Origin: Thermohalobaculum sp964576075
GTDB lineage: Bacteria; Pseudomonadota; Alphaproteobacteria; Rhodobacterales; Rhodobacteraceae
Direction of reading: 5' to 3'
Assembly (NCBI GenBank): GCA_964576075.1
Contig: CAZNTX010000001.1
Span: 62,001 to 126,000 of the forward strand
DNA: 64,000 bases
Notes under the pieces: model-generated
The model's database searches: none
Told to the model about the DNA's origin: nothing
The model's input: the letters and a program-made list of their open reading frames with translations, nothing else
Translations under genes and position numbers: made by a program
Shown here: positions 8,812 through 17,195 of the stretch, one piece after another
Layout of the letters: each line of letters opens with the position of its first letter
How positions within the stretch are numbered: position 1 is the first letter of the stretch

Positions 8812-9801
8812 GCGCGCCTGTGCGGCACCGTCGCCGGGGTCGGGCGGACGGGCCGAGCCGGTGCCCGCTCCCGACCCTGCTCCCCCTGCGCGACACGGCC
8901 GGGCAGCACCATCTCCTGCGGGAGCGGTCGGCAGGCCGCGACGGCCCCGGTTGCGCCCGGTCCTCGTCCTCTCCCGGCGCGGGCGGCGGCGCACGGGGGG
9001 CGCGCGCGTTTGCGGAGAGCCGGGCCGGTCCCGGCAAACCCTTCGCGGCGTTCTGCGCTCCCTGAGGGCACCGCGGCCGTCGGCCCGAGGCTCGCGGCGT
9101 GCGGCCCTGTGAGTCGCTCGGCTCCGCCCGGTCTCGCGCCGGCGATCGCGTCCGCGCCTCGCGCCGATCCCGCGCACCGGGGCTTTTTCCGCCCGCCGGT
9201 GGCCGGAGGCGGTCCCGCGCGCCACCCCCTCCCAGCGCCGTTCCGGGCCGGCGGGGCGCGCCTCGATCGCTCGCCGGGCGCGGGCCGGCCCCGGGGCGCC
9301 CGGCCGCCGCGGCCGGGACGGCTCCTCCGCGGCGACCGGAGCAAGAGCGGCGCGCCGGCCCGGGCCGAGGTCGCCGCGCCTCGGGAGCCTGCGGCGGGGG
9401 CCGGGCCCTCCGGCTCGGGCTCCGGTCGCCTCGGGGGGGCGACGCGATCCGGCCGTGCCGGTCCCCAGCCCGTGCGACCGGCTGTCCGGTCCGGGCCGGT
9501 GGCCGGTGTCGGGTCGTTGCGGCCGGGCGGGGGCGCGGTTGATCGGGCCGCGCTCGGGCGACCCGCTCGGCGCGGAGCGGAAGGCTGCGACGCGCGCAGA
9601 CCCGCGGCCAAGCCGCTGGCGGTCGAGGCGGCGGGCGTCGGCTGCCGGCCGCTCGCGCGCGCCGGTTCGGCCGTCCGGGCGGGGCCCCGGGAGCGCTCCG
9701 GCCCGCTCTGCCGGGGGCGGGGGCGGGCCGAGCTTGCCGGCGTTGCGCGGGCGACCCGGCCTCCCCGGATTGGCGCCGGCCCGCCCCCGCCCGGCGGGCG
9801 G
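8812..9801. other. Extremely GC-rich gap without a recognisable gene
   Basis: About 990 bp between the M20 peptidase stop and the end of the hemP operon. Open frames exist in several registers, but their translations are Arg/Pro/Ala/Gly-rich low-complexity strings, lack recognisable domains and have no ribosome site, so I call none of them genes. I counted 14 A/T in the 120 bases 9241-9360, i.e. about 88% G+C, well above the flanking genes. No tRNA, terminator with a T-run or transposon end was seen. It may be decayed coding sequence or a structured non-coding region. Confidence 0.6.
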
Positions 9802-10284
9802 CTAGTGCCGGAGAGCGGAGGCGCGGTGGGTCGGGCGGGGCGGCGCCGGGGACGACCGCTCCGCCCGGAGCGCGAGGCGGCGGAGCGCGAGCCCCGCGGC
9901 CTCGGCGCGGGCGGCGAGCCGCAGGGCGTCGGCGCCCGGCAGGATCTCCGTCGCCATCTCGGCGGCCCGGTCGCGGGCCCCCTCGGCGGCCGCGGCAACG
10001 AGCAGGCCGACCCGGCGCTCCTCGGCGTCGAGGCAGGGGCAGCCAGGGGGCCGCGTGCCCGCGCGCATCCCGCCGAGCGCCGCCGCGAAGCGCTCCACCG
10101 CCTTGAGATGCGCCCGGCCCTCCGCGGGGCCGAAGCTGCGGGCGAAGGCCTCCCAAAGCGCCGCCTGGCCGTCCGGGCCCGCCCGCCAGAGCCGAAGCGC
10201 CGTCACCGCCGCCGCGGCGACCGGGGGGAGCGGCTCCGGCGTCTCCTCCGCGGCGGCCGCCGGCATCGCGCGCAGCCGTCTCAT
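9802..10284 (-). CDS. Uncharacterised protein encoded with hemP
   Basis: Cytosolic-looking protein of 160 aa, largely helical and Ala-rich, with no signal peptide or membrane helix. A short cysteine motif, GCPCLDAEE (about residues 81-89), is followed by VGLLVAAAAEGARDRAAEMAT. From memory, Rhodobacterales carry a small family with a similar Gly-Cys-x-Cys-Leu segment downstream of hemP, but I cannot confirm homology. ATG 10284 overlaps the hemP stop as ATGA, so it is coupled to hemP and a role in haem or iron handling is plausible. The last 30 residues are a low-complexity basic tail, so the 3' end is less certain. Confidence 0.7.
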   Translation of the reverse strand: MRRLRAMPAAAAEETPEPLPPVAAAAVTALRLWRAGPDGQAALWEAFARSFGPAEGRAHLKAVERFAAALGGMRAGTRPPGCPCLDAEERRVGLLVAAAAEGARDRAAEMATEILPGADALRLAARAEAAGLALRRLALRAERSSPAPPRPTHRASALRH

Positions 10285-10472
10285 TTCGTGAGGATCAGCT
10301 TGCCCTGGCGCGTGATGCGCAGGGTGTAGGCCTGCCCGTCGAGCAGGATGCGGGCGAAGCTGCCGCCCTCGGTCAGCCGGCGCGCGTCGTGGGTGGGCGG
10401 CTCGGCCTCTGCGGCGGGCTCGGCGGCAGGCTCTGGGCGGTCGGCCGGCCGGCGCTCGGACAGGGCGGTCAT
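10281..10472 (-). CDS. hemP: Hemin uptake protein HemP
   Basis: Small protein of 63 aa. The conserved HemP core fills the second half: FARILLDGQAYTLRITRQGK then LILTK at the C-terminus, the hallmark of the family (PF10636). HemP/HmuP relatives are needed for, or activate expression of, haem uptake genes under iron limitation. The first 30 residues are a variable Pro/Ala/Glu-rich arm. ATG 10472 overlaps the stop of the upstream 52-codon ORF (ATGA) and its own stop overlaps the next gene (ATGA). No hmuRSTUV genes are nearby, which is unusual but not unknown. Confidence 0.9.
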   Translation of the reverse strand: MTALSERRPADRPEPAAEPAAEAEPPTHDARRLTEGGSFARILLDGQAYTLRITRQGKLILTK

Positions 10473-10627
10473 CGGCCCCGCTCCATGCGGTCGAGGAGCG
10501 CCTCGAGCGCCGCTTCGCCCGGGGGCAGGGCGGCCAGGAGGGCGAGGAGGTCGTCCGGTCCCGGAGCCGGGTCTGTCCCGGGCTCGGGGCGGCGGAGGGC
10601 GGCGTCTCTGTCGGGGGTGTCGCGCAT
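10469..10627 (-). CDS. Small ORF upstream of hemP (52 aa), uncharacterised
   Basis: A 52-codon frame from ATG 10627 to a TGA that overlaps the hemP start. The product begins MRDTPDRDAALRRPEP and has a helical, acidic-leucine segment PGPDDLLALLAALPPGEAAL, ending LDRMERGR. No domain is recognised. Support comes from its position: first in the operon, four-base overlap with hemP, and a TTGACA-containing promoter region just upstream. It may be a real small protein or a leader peptide whose translation feeds ribosomes into hemP. Conservation in relatives would decide. Confidence 0.5.
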   Translation of the reverse strand: MRDTPDRDAALRRPEPGTDPAPGPDDLLALLAALPPGEAALEALLDRMERGR

Positions 10628-10722
10628 CGGATCGGCCCTTCTCCCTGGTGAGTTGCGGCCGGGCTTCCCTGCGCCGGGGCAGAGTGGCTTGGCGCTCTAT
10701 TCCTGACTCTTTCACTCAGAGC

Positions 10723-10752
10723 TGTCAATCCCGAGTCGTATAATCGGGATTG
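10723..10752. promoter_or_regulatory. Candidate operator/promoter between the hemP operon and the amidase operon
   Basis: A perfect inverted repeat, CAATCCCGA (10726-10734) and TCGGGATTG (10744-10752), encloses 9 bases. On the minus strand TTGACA (10728-10723), a consensus -35 for the hemP operon, overlaps its edge; a weak -10-like AGGAAT/GGAATA follows about 17-18 bases on. On the plus strand the inner part contains a perfect TATAAT (10739-10744), but no good -35 is visible for it. The symmetric site is well placed to control one or both divergent operons. The half-site is not the classical Irr, RirA or Fur box I know. Confidence 0.55.
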
Positions 10753-10825
10753 CGGCTAGGCCGCGGAGATTGCGCGCAAGGCCGCCACGGCGCATTCTGC
10801 CGCGGCACGGGACCGGAGGAGCGCC

Positions 10826-12439
10826 ATGGCGTCGGAGACCGGGGAGACGGGGCCGGCGGGAAAGGGCGCGCGGCCCCGCGGCATCGTCGAGACCGCCCGG
10901 CCCGCGGCGCTCGCGCTCGCCGCGGCGCTCGGGCTCGCGGCGCCGGCGAAGGCGGGGGAGCCGGCGGTCCCGCGGCTGCTGCCGCTCGAGGTGCCGGCGG
11001 CCGAGCCGCTGCCCCTCGCGCGCGACCGGGAGATCGCGGCCCTCCTCCAGCGCGCCACCATCGCCGAGCTTCAGCGGGAGATGGCGGCGGGGCGGCTGAG
11101 CTCCGAAGCGCTTGTGCGCCACCTGCTCGGGCGGATCGCGGCGCGGGACGGCCGGCTGAGGAGCTATCTCCAGATCGCGCCGGACGCGCTCGACGCGGCG
11201 CGCCGGGCCGACCGGCTGCGCGCCACGGGGGCCCCGCTCGGCGCGCTCCACGGCATCCCCCTGAGCGTGAAGGACAACATCGAGACCGCGCCGCCGCTCA
11301 GAACCACCGCCAATGCGGAGCTCCTCGCCCGCCACCAGGCGCCGCGCGACGCGCCCCTCGTCGCCCGACTGCGCGCGGCGGGGGCGGTGATCCTCGGCAA
11401 GGCGAGCCTTTCGGAGCTTGCGGGCGTCGTCACCGAGGGCCGGCTCCATGGGGGGGCGGGGGCGATCGGCGGGCAGGCGGTCAACCCGCACGGACCCTTC
11501 CCGACGGCGGGCTCGAGCTCCGGCTCGGCGATCGCGGTGGCGGCGGGGCTCGCGGTGGCGAGCGTGGGGACCGAGACATCGGGCTCGCTGATCGCGCCGG
11601 CGGCCTTCGCGAGCGTCGTCGCGATGAAGCCGACGCCAGGGCTCGTCGCGAGCGAGGGCATCGTGCCGCTCCTGCCGGGCAATGACGGGGCGGGGCCGGT
11701 GGCGCGCAACGTGGCCGATGCCGCACTCCTCCTCGGCGCGATGGACCAGGGAGAGACCGACTACGCGGCCGGTCTCTCCGCGGACGCGCTGCGCGGCAGG
11801 GTCGCGGGGCTCTTGCCGGCGGAGGCGGGGGACGCGGCGCTCCTCGCCCGCGCCGAGGCGGGGCTGCGCCGGGCCGGCGCCGAGACCCGGCCCGCGCCGC
11901 TCGCCGATCCGGGCGGGCGGATGGCGCTCTTCCCGCTTCTCCTCGCGGCGGGGATGAAGTTCGACATGACGCCCTATCTCGCCCGCCGCCGGCCGGAGAT
12001 CGCGAGCCTCGAGGCCCTCGTCGCCTACAACGCGGCCGACCCCGCGCGGCGGATCCCCTTCGGCCAGCGCCTCCTCGCGACGCTCTCGGCCGCGGCCCGC
12101 GGGCTCTCCCGGGAGGACTACGCGGCGCTCGGGCGGGAGGTGCGCGCGGCGGCGCGGGAGAGCCTCGCCCGCGCCTTCCGCGCCTCCGGCGCCGACATCC
12201 TCGTCAGCATCGACAACCGCCACGCGGCCTATTACGCGAGCGCCGGGCATCCGGCGATCACCGTTCCGCTCGGCCGGCGCGAGGCCGGGGGCGAGGCGAC
12301 GCGGCTCGGGCTCGCGCGGATCGACATGCCGGCGGGCGTCACCTTGATCGGCAAGCCGGGGGAGGATGCGGCCCTCCTCGCCCGGGCCTACGCCTTCGAG
12401 CGCGCGACCGGCCTGCGTCTCGTCCCGGAGGAGCCATGA
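10826..12439 (+). CDS. Amidase, amidase-signature family, probably exported
   Basis: Hydrolase of 537 aa with the Ser-cisSer-Lys triad of the amidase signature family: Lys149 in PLSVKDNIET, Ser230 in TAGSSSGSA and Ser254 in TETSGSLIAP. The usual Gly-rich loop GGSSGGS reads AGSSSGS here. A hydrophobic stretch at about residues 26-43, ending AAPAKAG, looks like a signal peptide after a basic N-terminus, suggesting a periplasmic enzyme. GGAGGAG precedes ATG 10826. Its stop overlaps the start of the cis/trans isomerase gene (ATGA), an unusual partnership that could mean action on envelope lipid amides; that is speculative. Confidence 0.87.
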   Translation: MASETGETGPAGKGARPRGIVETARPAALALAAALGLAAPAKAGEPAVPRLLPLEVPAAEPLPLARDREIAALLQRATIAELQREMAAGRLSSEALVRHLLGRIAARDGRLRSYLQIAPDALDAARRADRLRATGAPLGALHGIPLSVKDNIETAPPLRTTANAELLARHQAPRDAPLVARLRAAGAVILGKASLSELAGVVTEGRLHGGAGAIGGQAVNPHGPFPTAGSSSGSAIAVAAGLAVASVGTETSGSLIAPAAFASVVAMKPTPGLVASEGIVPLLPGNDGAGPVARNVADAALLLGAMDQGETDYAAGLSADALRGRVAGLLPAEAGDAALLARAEAGLRRAGAETRPAPLADPGGRMALFPLLLAAGMKFDMTPYLARRRPEIASLEALVAYNAADPARRIPFGQRLLATLSAAARGLSREDYAALGREVRAAARESLARAFRASGADILVSIDNRHAAYYASAGHPAITVPLGRREAGGEATRLGLARIDMPAGVTLIGKPGEDAALLARAYAFERATGLRLVPEEP

Positions 12440-14760
12440 TCGCCCGCCTCGCCCCTCTGGCCGCCCTCCTCCTCGCCGCCTGCGCCCGCGAGGCGCCGCC
12501 CCCGCCCGCGGGGATCACGCTGCCCGCCGCCCCCGCGCCCGGGCTTTGGGAGGCGGCGCGCGGGGTGCTCGCCAAGCGCTGCGTCGTTTGCCACGGCTGC
12601 TACGACGCGCCCTGCCAGCTCAAGCTCTCCTCGCCCGAAGGCATCCGGCGGGGCGCCACGGGGGTCGGGGTCTACGACACCGGCCGGCTCGCGGATGCGC
12701 CGCCCACGCGGCTCCATATCGACGCGAGAGACGAGGCGGGCTGGCGCGCCAAGGGCTTCTGGCCGGTTCTGCCGAACAGCGCCGATCCGGACCCGGCGAG
12801 GTCTCTGATGCTGCGGCTGCTGGAGCTCGGCCGGGCGCGGCCCTTCGCGGCGAACGCACCGCTGCCCGAGGGGCTCGCCCTCGGCCCGGACGAGCCGATG
12901 GCCTGCCCGCGTCCCGAGGCCGGGGCCGACTACGCCGCCGCGCACCCCCATGGCGGCATGCCCTACGCCGCCGCGCCGCTCGCGGAGGCCGAGCACGCGG
13001 CGCTTGCGGACTGGCTCCGCGCCGGCGCGCCGATGCCCGAGGCGCGGCCGGCCCTGCCGCCGGAAATCGCCGCCCGCATCGCGGCTTGGGAGGCGTGGCT
13101 CAACCGCCCCGATCCGCGCCGCCGCCTCGTCGCGCGGTTCCTCTACGAGCATCTCTTCCTCGCCCGGTTCCATCTCGAGGGGGACGCGCCGGGCCGCGTC
13201 TTCCGCCTCGTCCGCTCCGAGACGCCGCCCGGGCAGGCGGTCCGCGAGATCGCGACGCGCCGGCCCTTCGACGACCCCGGCGGGGCGGTCCACTACCGCC
13301 TGCGCCCGGTTCTCGACACGATCCTCCTGAAGGACCACCTCGTCTATTCCCTCTCCCCCGCCCGCCGCGCGCGCTGGGAGGCGCTCTTCCTCGAGCCCGA
13401 CTGGGAGGCCGGCCCGCCCCCCGGCTGGGGCGTGGCGGAGGGCGCGAACCCCTTCGTCACCTTCGCCCCCATCCCCGCCGAGAGCCGCTACCGCTTCCTG
13501 CTCGACGACGCGCTCTTCTTCGTGCGCAGCTTCATCCGCGGGCCGGTCTGCCACGGGCAGGTGGCGACGGACGTGATCGAGGACCGCTTCTGGGTCGCCT
13601 TTCTCGCGCCGGAGGCCGATCTCTCGGTGGTCGATCCGGAGTTCCTGTCCGGCGCGGCCGATCTCCTGCGCCTGCCGGTCGAGACCGCGGAGGGCGGCGT
13701 CTTCGCCCGCCTCCGCCCGGTGCTGCACGACGGCCACTCCGCCTGGCTGCGCTACCGCGACGCCGCCTATGCCGCGCGGCCCGATCTCGGCGCGGGGCAG
13801 GGGCTCGCGGGGCTCTGGGACGGCGCGGGGACCAACGCCGCCGCCCATCTCACCGTCTTGCGCAACTTCGACAACGCGGCCGTCACCACGGGCTTTCTCG
13901 GCGCCGTGCCGGAGACCGCCTGGGTGATCGACTTCCCCCTCTTCGAGCGGATCTATTACGACCTCGTCGCGGGCTACGACGTCTTCGGCAGCGTCGAGCA
14001 TCAGCTCGCCACGCGGCTCTACATGGACCATCTGCGCCGGGAGGGGGAGGATCTGTTCCTCTCCTTCCTCCCCGCCGAGACCCGCGCGCCGCTCCATGCC
14101 GCCTGGTATCGCGGCCCGCTGGCCGAGCTTCACGCCTCCTGGACGCTGCGCCGTGCCGAGGATGCGCGCGAGACGGCCGTGGCCTACGAGACCGACGACC
14201 CGAAGGCCGAGCTCCTGCTGCGCCTCCATGCCCGCGGCCGCGGGCTCTGGGCGGACGATCCGGTCAATCGCTGCGGGGGCGACATCTGCGCCGGGGCGGG
14301 GGCGGCGGCCGGGCTGCTCACGCCGCTCGCGAGCCGGCCGGGGCCCTGGGTCGGCTTCCTGCCGGACGTCACGCTCCTCCATGTCCGCGACCCCGAGGGC
14401 GGCGAGGTGCTCACTCTCTTCCGCGACAAGGCGCACACCAACGTCGCCCTTCTCTTCGCCGAGGAGAGCCGGCGCGAGCCGGAGAAGGACACCGTGACGG
14501 TCCTCGACGGCCAACTCGCGAGCTATCCGAATTTCGTGCTGGAGGTGGAGCGGGCGGGGCTCGCCGATCTCGTCGACCGCCTCCGCGCGATGGAGACGGA
14601 GGCGGACTGGCTCGCGCTCGTCGCCGACCAAGGGGTGCGGCGCACGAGCCCGCGGTTCTGGGCCGTCATCGACGCGCTCCACGCCGATCTCGCGGCCGCG
14701 GACCCGGTGGGCGCGGGGCTCCTCGACCTCGCGCGCTACGCCGATCCGCGGCCCGAGTGA
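12436..14760 (+). CDS. Fatty acid cis/trans isomerase (CTI)
   Basis: Periplasmic cytochrome-c-type enzyme that converts cis- to trans-unsaturated fatty acids in membrane phospholipids, a rapid response to solvents, heat or osmotic stress. It has 774 aa, the normal length. The family heme site CVVCHGCYDAPCQLKLSS starts at Cys49 (Cys49, Cys52, His53). The N-terminus LLLAACAREAPPP has a lipobox-like LAAC with Cys16, so the protein may be lipid-anchored, whereas characterised Pseudomonas Cti is a soluble periplasmic protein. Later family segments include SLSPARRARWEALF and VLRNFDNAAVTTGFLG. It is translationally coupled to the amidase gene and ends 3 bp from the convergent aminotransferase gene. 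Confidence 0.9.
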   Translation: MIARLAPLAALLLAACAREAPPPPAGITLPAAPAPGLWEAARGVLAKRCVVCHGCYDAPCQLKLSSPEGIRRGATGVGVYDTGRLADAPPTRLHIDARDEAGWRAKGFWPVLPNSADPDPARSLMLRLLELGRARPFAANAPLPEGLALGPDEPMACPRPEAGADYAAAHPHGGMPYAAAPLAEAEHAALADWLRAGAPMPEARPALPPEIAARIAAWEAWLNRPDPRRRLVARFLYEHLFLARFHLEGDAPGRVFRLVRSETPPGQAVREIATRRPFDDPGGAVHYRLRPVLDTILLKDHLVYSLSPARRARWEALFLEPDWEAGPPPGWGVAEGANPFVTFAPIPAESRYRFLLDDALFFVRSFIRGPVCHGQVATDVIEDRFWVAFLAPEADLSVVDPEFLSGAADLLRLPVETAEGGVFARLRPVLHDGHSAWLRYRDAAYAARPDLGAGQGLAGLWDGAGTNAAAHLTVLRNFDNAAVTTGFLGAVPETAWVIDFPLFERIYYDLVAGYDVFGSVEHQLATRLYMDHLRREGEDLFLSFLPAETRAPLHAAWYRGPLAELHASWTLRRAEDARETAVAYETDDPKAELLLRLHARGRGLWADDPVNRCGGDICAGAGAAAGLLTPLASRPGPWVGFLPDVTLLHVRDPEGGEVLTLFRDKAHTNVALLFAEESRREPEKDTVTVLDGQLASYPNFVLEVERAGLADLVDRLRAMETEADWLALVADQGVRRTSPRFWAVIDALHADLAAADPVGAGLLDLARYADPRPE

Positions 14761-14763
14761 GCC

Positions 14764-16134
14764 TCAGCCGAGCACCTCGCGCACCGCGCCCGCCGTCGCC
14801 TCGGCGATGGTGTCGGCCTCGGCCTCCGTCAGGCAGAAGGGCGGCGCGAAGCCGAGGATGTCCCCCTGCGGCATCGCCCGCGCGATCACCCCGCGCGAGA
14901 GGAGCGCCGCCGCGATCCGCGGGCCCACCTTCTCCGAGGCCTCGAAGAAGCGCCGCGGCGCCCGCTCGGCGACGAACTCGACCGCCGCGAGCATCCCCTC
15001 GCCGCGGATCTCGCCGACATTGGGATGCGCGCCGAGCCGCTCGGCGAGCTGCGCGCGCAGATAGGGGCCGACCCGACGGCAAGTCTCGATCAGCCCGAGC
15101 CGGTCGAGCAGCTCGAGATTGGCGATGCCGGCCGCCGCCCCGATGGGGTGCGCCGAATAGGTCCAACCATGCCCGATCGGCCCGATCTCGTCGGTGCCCT
15201 GCATCAGCACCTGCCACACCTTGTCCGAGACGATGGAGCCCGAGAGCGGCGCATAGGCCGAAGTGAGCCCCTTGGCGATGGTCATGAGATCCGGCGCGAG
15301 CCCGTAATGCTCCGAGCCGAACATCGAGCCGAGCCGGCCGAAGCCGGTCACCACCTCGTCGGCAACGAGCAGGATGTCGTGGCGCGCGAGGATCGGCTGG
15401 ATCGCCTCCCAATAGCCCGCGGGGGGCGGCACGATCCCCCCCGTCCCGAGCACGGGCTCGGCGACGAAGGCGGCGATGGTGTCCGCCCCCTCCCGCTCGA
15501 TCAGCGCCTCGAGCGCGCCCGCGCAATGGGCGACGAACTCGGCCTCCGACTGGCTCTCGTCGGCGCGGCGGTAGTAGTAGGGCGCCTCGGTGTGGATCAC
15601 TTGCGCGAGCGGCAGGTCGAACTTCTTGTGGAAGAGCTCGAGCCCGGTCAGCGAGCCGGTGATCAGCCCGGAGCCGTGATAGCCCCGCCAGCGGCTGACG
15701 ATCTTCTTCTTCTCCGGCCGGCCGAGGATGTTGTTGTAATACCAGACGAGCTTGACGTTGGTCTCGTTGGCGTCCGAGCCCGAGAGGCCGAAATAGACCT
15801 TCGACATATGTGCCGGCGCCCGGTCGAGGATCATCTTGGCGAGCGTGATGCTCGCCTCGGTGCCGTGGCCCACATAGGCGTGGTAATAGGCGAGCTCGCG
15901 CGCCTGATCGGCGATGGCCTCGGCGATCTCGGCCCGCCCGTAGCCCACATTCACGCAATAGAGCCCGGCGAAGCCGTCGAGCAGGCGCTTGCCGTCGCGG
16001 TCCTCGATCCAGGAGCCCGCGCCCGAGCGGATCACCCGGGAAGGCTGCTCGCCGCGGGCGAACTGCGCGAGATGGGTCGAGGGGTGGAAGAAGCTCTCGC
16101 GGTCCCACTCGGCGAGCGTGTCGTTGGTGATCAT
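14764..16134 (-). CDS. Class III (omega) aminotransferase, PLP-dependent
   Basis: Fold-type I aminotransferase of 456 aa. Landmarks: GLYCVNVGYGRAEI near the N-terminus, the PLP phosphate cup GLSGSDANET (116-125), RWRGYHGSG, the Asp that holds the PLP nitrogen in LVADEVVTGFGR (Asp259), and Schiff-base Lys288 in LMTIAKGLTSAYAPL. Relatives transaminate beta-alanine, taurine, putrescine or other omega-amines, usually to pyruvate; this sequence does not decide which. GGAGG precedes ATG 16134, and homology supports that start. It is monocistronic as far as visible, ending 3 bp from the convergent CTI gene. Confidence 0.9.
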   Translation of the reverse strand: MITNDTLAEWDRESFFHPSTHLAQFARGEQPSRVIRSGAGSWIEDRDGKRLLDGFAGLYCVNVGYGRAEIAEAIADQARELAYYHAYVGHGTEASITLAKMILDRAPAHMSKVYFGLSGSDANETNVKLVWYYNNILGRPEKKKIVSRWRGYHGSGLITGSLTGLELFHKKFDLPLAQVIHTEAPYYYRRADESQSEAEFVAHCAGALEALIEREGADTIAAFVAEPVLGTGGIVPPPAGYWEAIQPILARHDILLVADEVVTGFGRLGSMFGSEHYGLAPDLMTIAKGLTSAYAPLSGSIVSDKVWQVLMQGTDEIGPIGHGWTYSAHPIGAAAGIANLELLDRLGLIETCRRVGPYLRAQLAERLGAHPNVGEIRGEGMLAAVEFVAERAPRRFFEASEKVGPRIAAALLSRGVIARAMPQGDILGFAPPFCLTEAEADTIAEATAGAVREVLG

Positions 16135-16229
16135 CGGAGCCTCCTTCGCTCTGGCCTGTCTCCTGAGGCCTAGTGCACCCGGCCTGCGGGTTCTAGGGCC
16201 CGGGGGGCGGGTTCGGCCCCGGGGCGCGC

Positions 16230-17195
16230 TCACGCCGCACCCGGAGGCGGCCGGCGCAGCCCCCCCGCGCGCAGCCGCGGCACGACCCTTGCGAGGATCT
16301 GGCTCCGCGCGAGAAGCGCCGGGAGGCGATGCGGCCCGAGCCGGGCGAGCGCGCCGAGAAGCGGGCCGAGCGGGCGGGGCACGCCGTGGAACCGTGCGGC
16401 GAGGGCGAGGTTGATCTCGCGCGAGGCCTCCGTGAGCGGCGCGACCCGGGCGCGCGCGGCCTCGCCGAGCGCCCCCCGATGCGCCTCGAACGGCGCGCGA
16501 AGCTGCGCCTCGAAATCCGCGAGGTCGTGCGAGCGGGTCACCGTCTGCGCCCCGGCATGGAGGCGGAAGGCGGCCCGCCGCGCCGGGTCCCAGGCCACAG
16601 GGCCGAGCCGGGCGAGGCGCAGCCAAAGGTCCCAGTCCGCGGTATACCAGAGCGCCGTCGAGAGCCCGCCGAGGGCGCGAACCTCCTCCGTGCGGAAGGT
16701 CGCGGCGGGGAGCGCCACGGTGTTCTGCACGAGGAGCGTCTCGAGCGCCTCGTCGCCCGGGAGCACGCGCGCGCGCCCGAAGGGCGGCCCGAAGCGCCCG
16801 ATCCGCCGGCCGGCCGGGTCGACGAAGTCGGCCGCATGGAGCCAGAGCCGCGCCTCCGGCGCCCGCTCCGCCGCCGCGATCGCCGCCATCGCCCGCCCGG
16901 GCCGCCAGAGATCGTCCTGATGCAGCATGGAGACGAGCGGCGCCCGCGCCGCGGCGAGCCCGACATTCGTCGTCTCCATCCAGTTCCGCGTCTCCGGAGA
17001 GCGGATGACGCGCAGCGGCAGCCGCTCGGCGAAGCCCGCGAGGACGACGCGCGAGGCGTCGGACGAGCCCTGATCCACCGCGATCGCCTCGATCTCGGAG
17101 AGCCCCTCCTGCGCCGCCAGGCTCTCGAGCGTCGCCGGCAGCGTCGCCGCACCGTTGTAGACCGGCAGCACCACCGAGAGCCGCGGCTCAGCCAT
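16230..17195 (-). CDS. Glycosyltransferase family 2
   Basis: GT-A fold transferase of 321 aa, transferring a sugar from a nucleotide donor at the inner face of the membrane. The GT2 core is at the N-terminus: LSVVLPVYNGAATLPATLES, VDQGSSDASR in place of the usual VDDGSTD, and the metal-site region LHQDDLWRPG replacing the DxD. ATG 17195 (MAEPRL) overlaps the preceding stop by 8 bp; an ATG 15 bases earlier is possible. It is the last gene of a six-gene minus-strand glycan block. Acceptor and donor are unknown. Confidence 0.85.
   Translation of the reverse strand: MAEPRLSVVLPVYNGAATLPATLESLAAQEGLSEIEAIAVDQGSSDASRVVLAGFAERLPLRVIRSPETRNWMETTNVGLAAARAPLVSMLHQDDLWRPGRAMAAIAAAERAPEARLWLHAADFVDPAGRRIGRFGPPFGRARVLPGDEALETLLVQNTVALPAATFRTEEVRALGGLSTALWYTADWDLWLRLARLGPVAWDPARRAAFRLHAGAQTVTRSHDLADFEAQLRAPFEAHRGALGEAARARVAPLTEASREINLALAARFHGVPRPLGPLLGALARLGPHRLPALLARSQILARVVPRLRAGGLRRPPPGAA

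Noticed and set aside
9010..10329. 439-codon plus-strand frame in the GC-rich gap
   Set aside because: Translation is Arg/Gly/Pro/Ala repeats, runs antisense through the gene after hemP, and has no ribosome site or known motif.
16135..16229. GC-rich self-complementary stretch between the aminotransferase and glycosyltransferase genes as a terminator
   Set aside because: GGCCCGGGG-type runs can pair in several ways, no single stem is convincing and no T-run follows.
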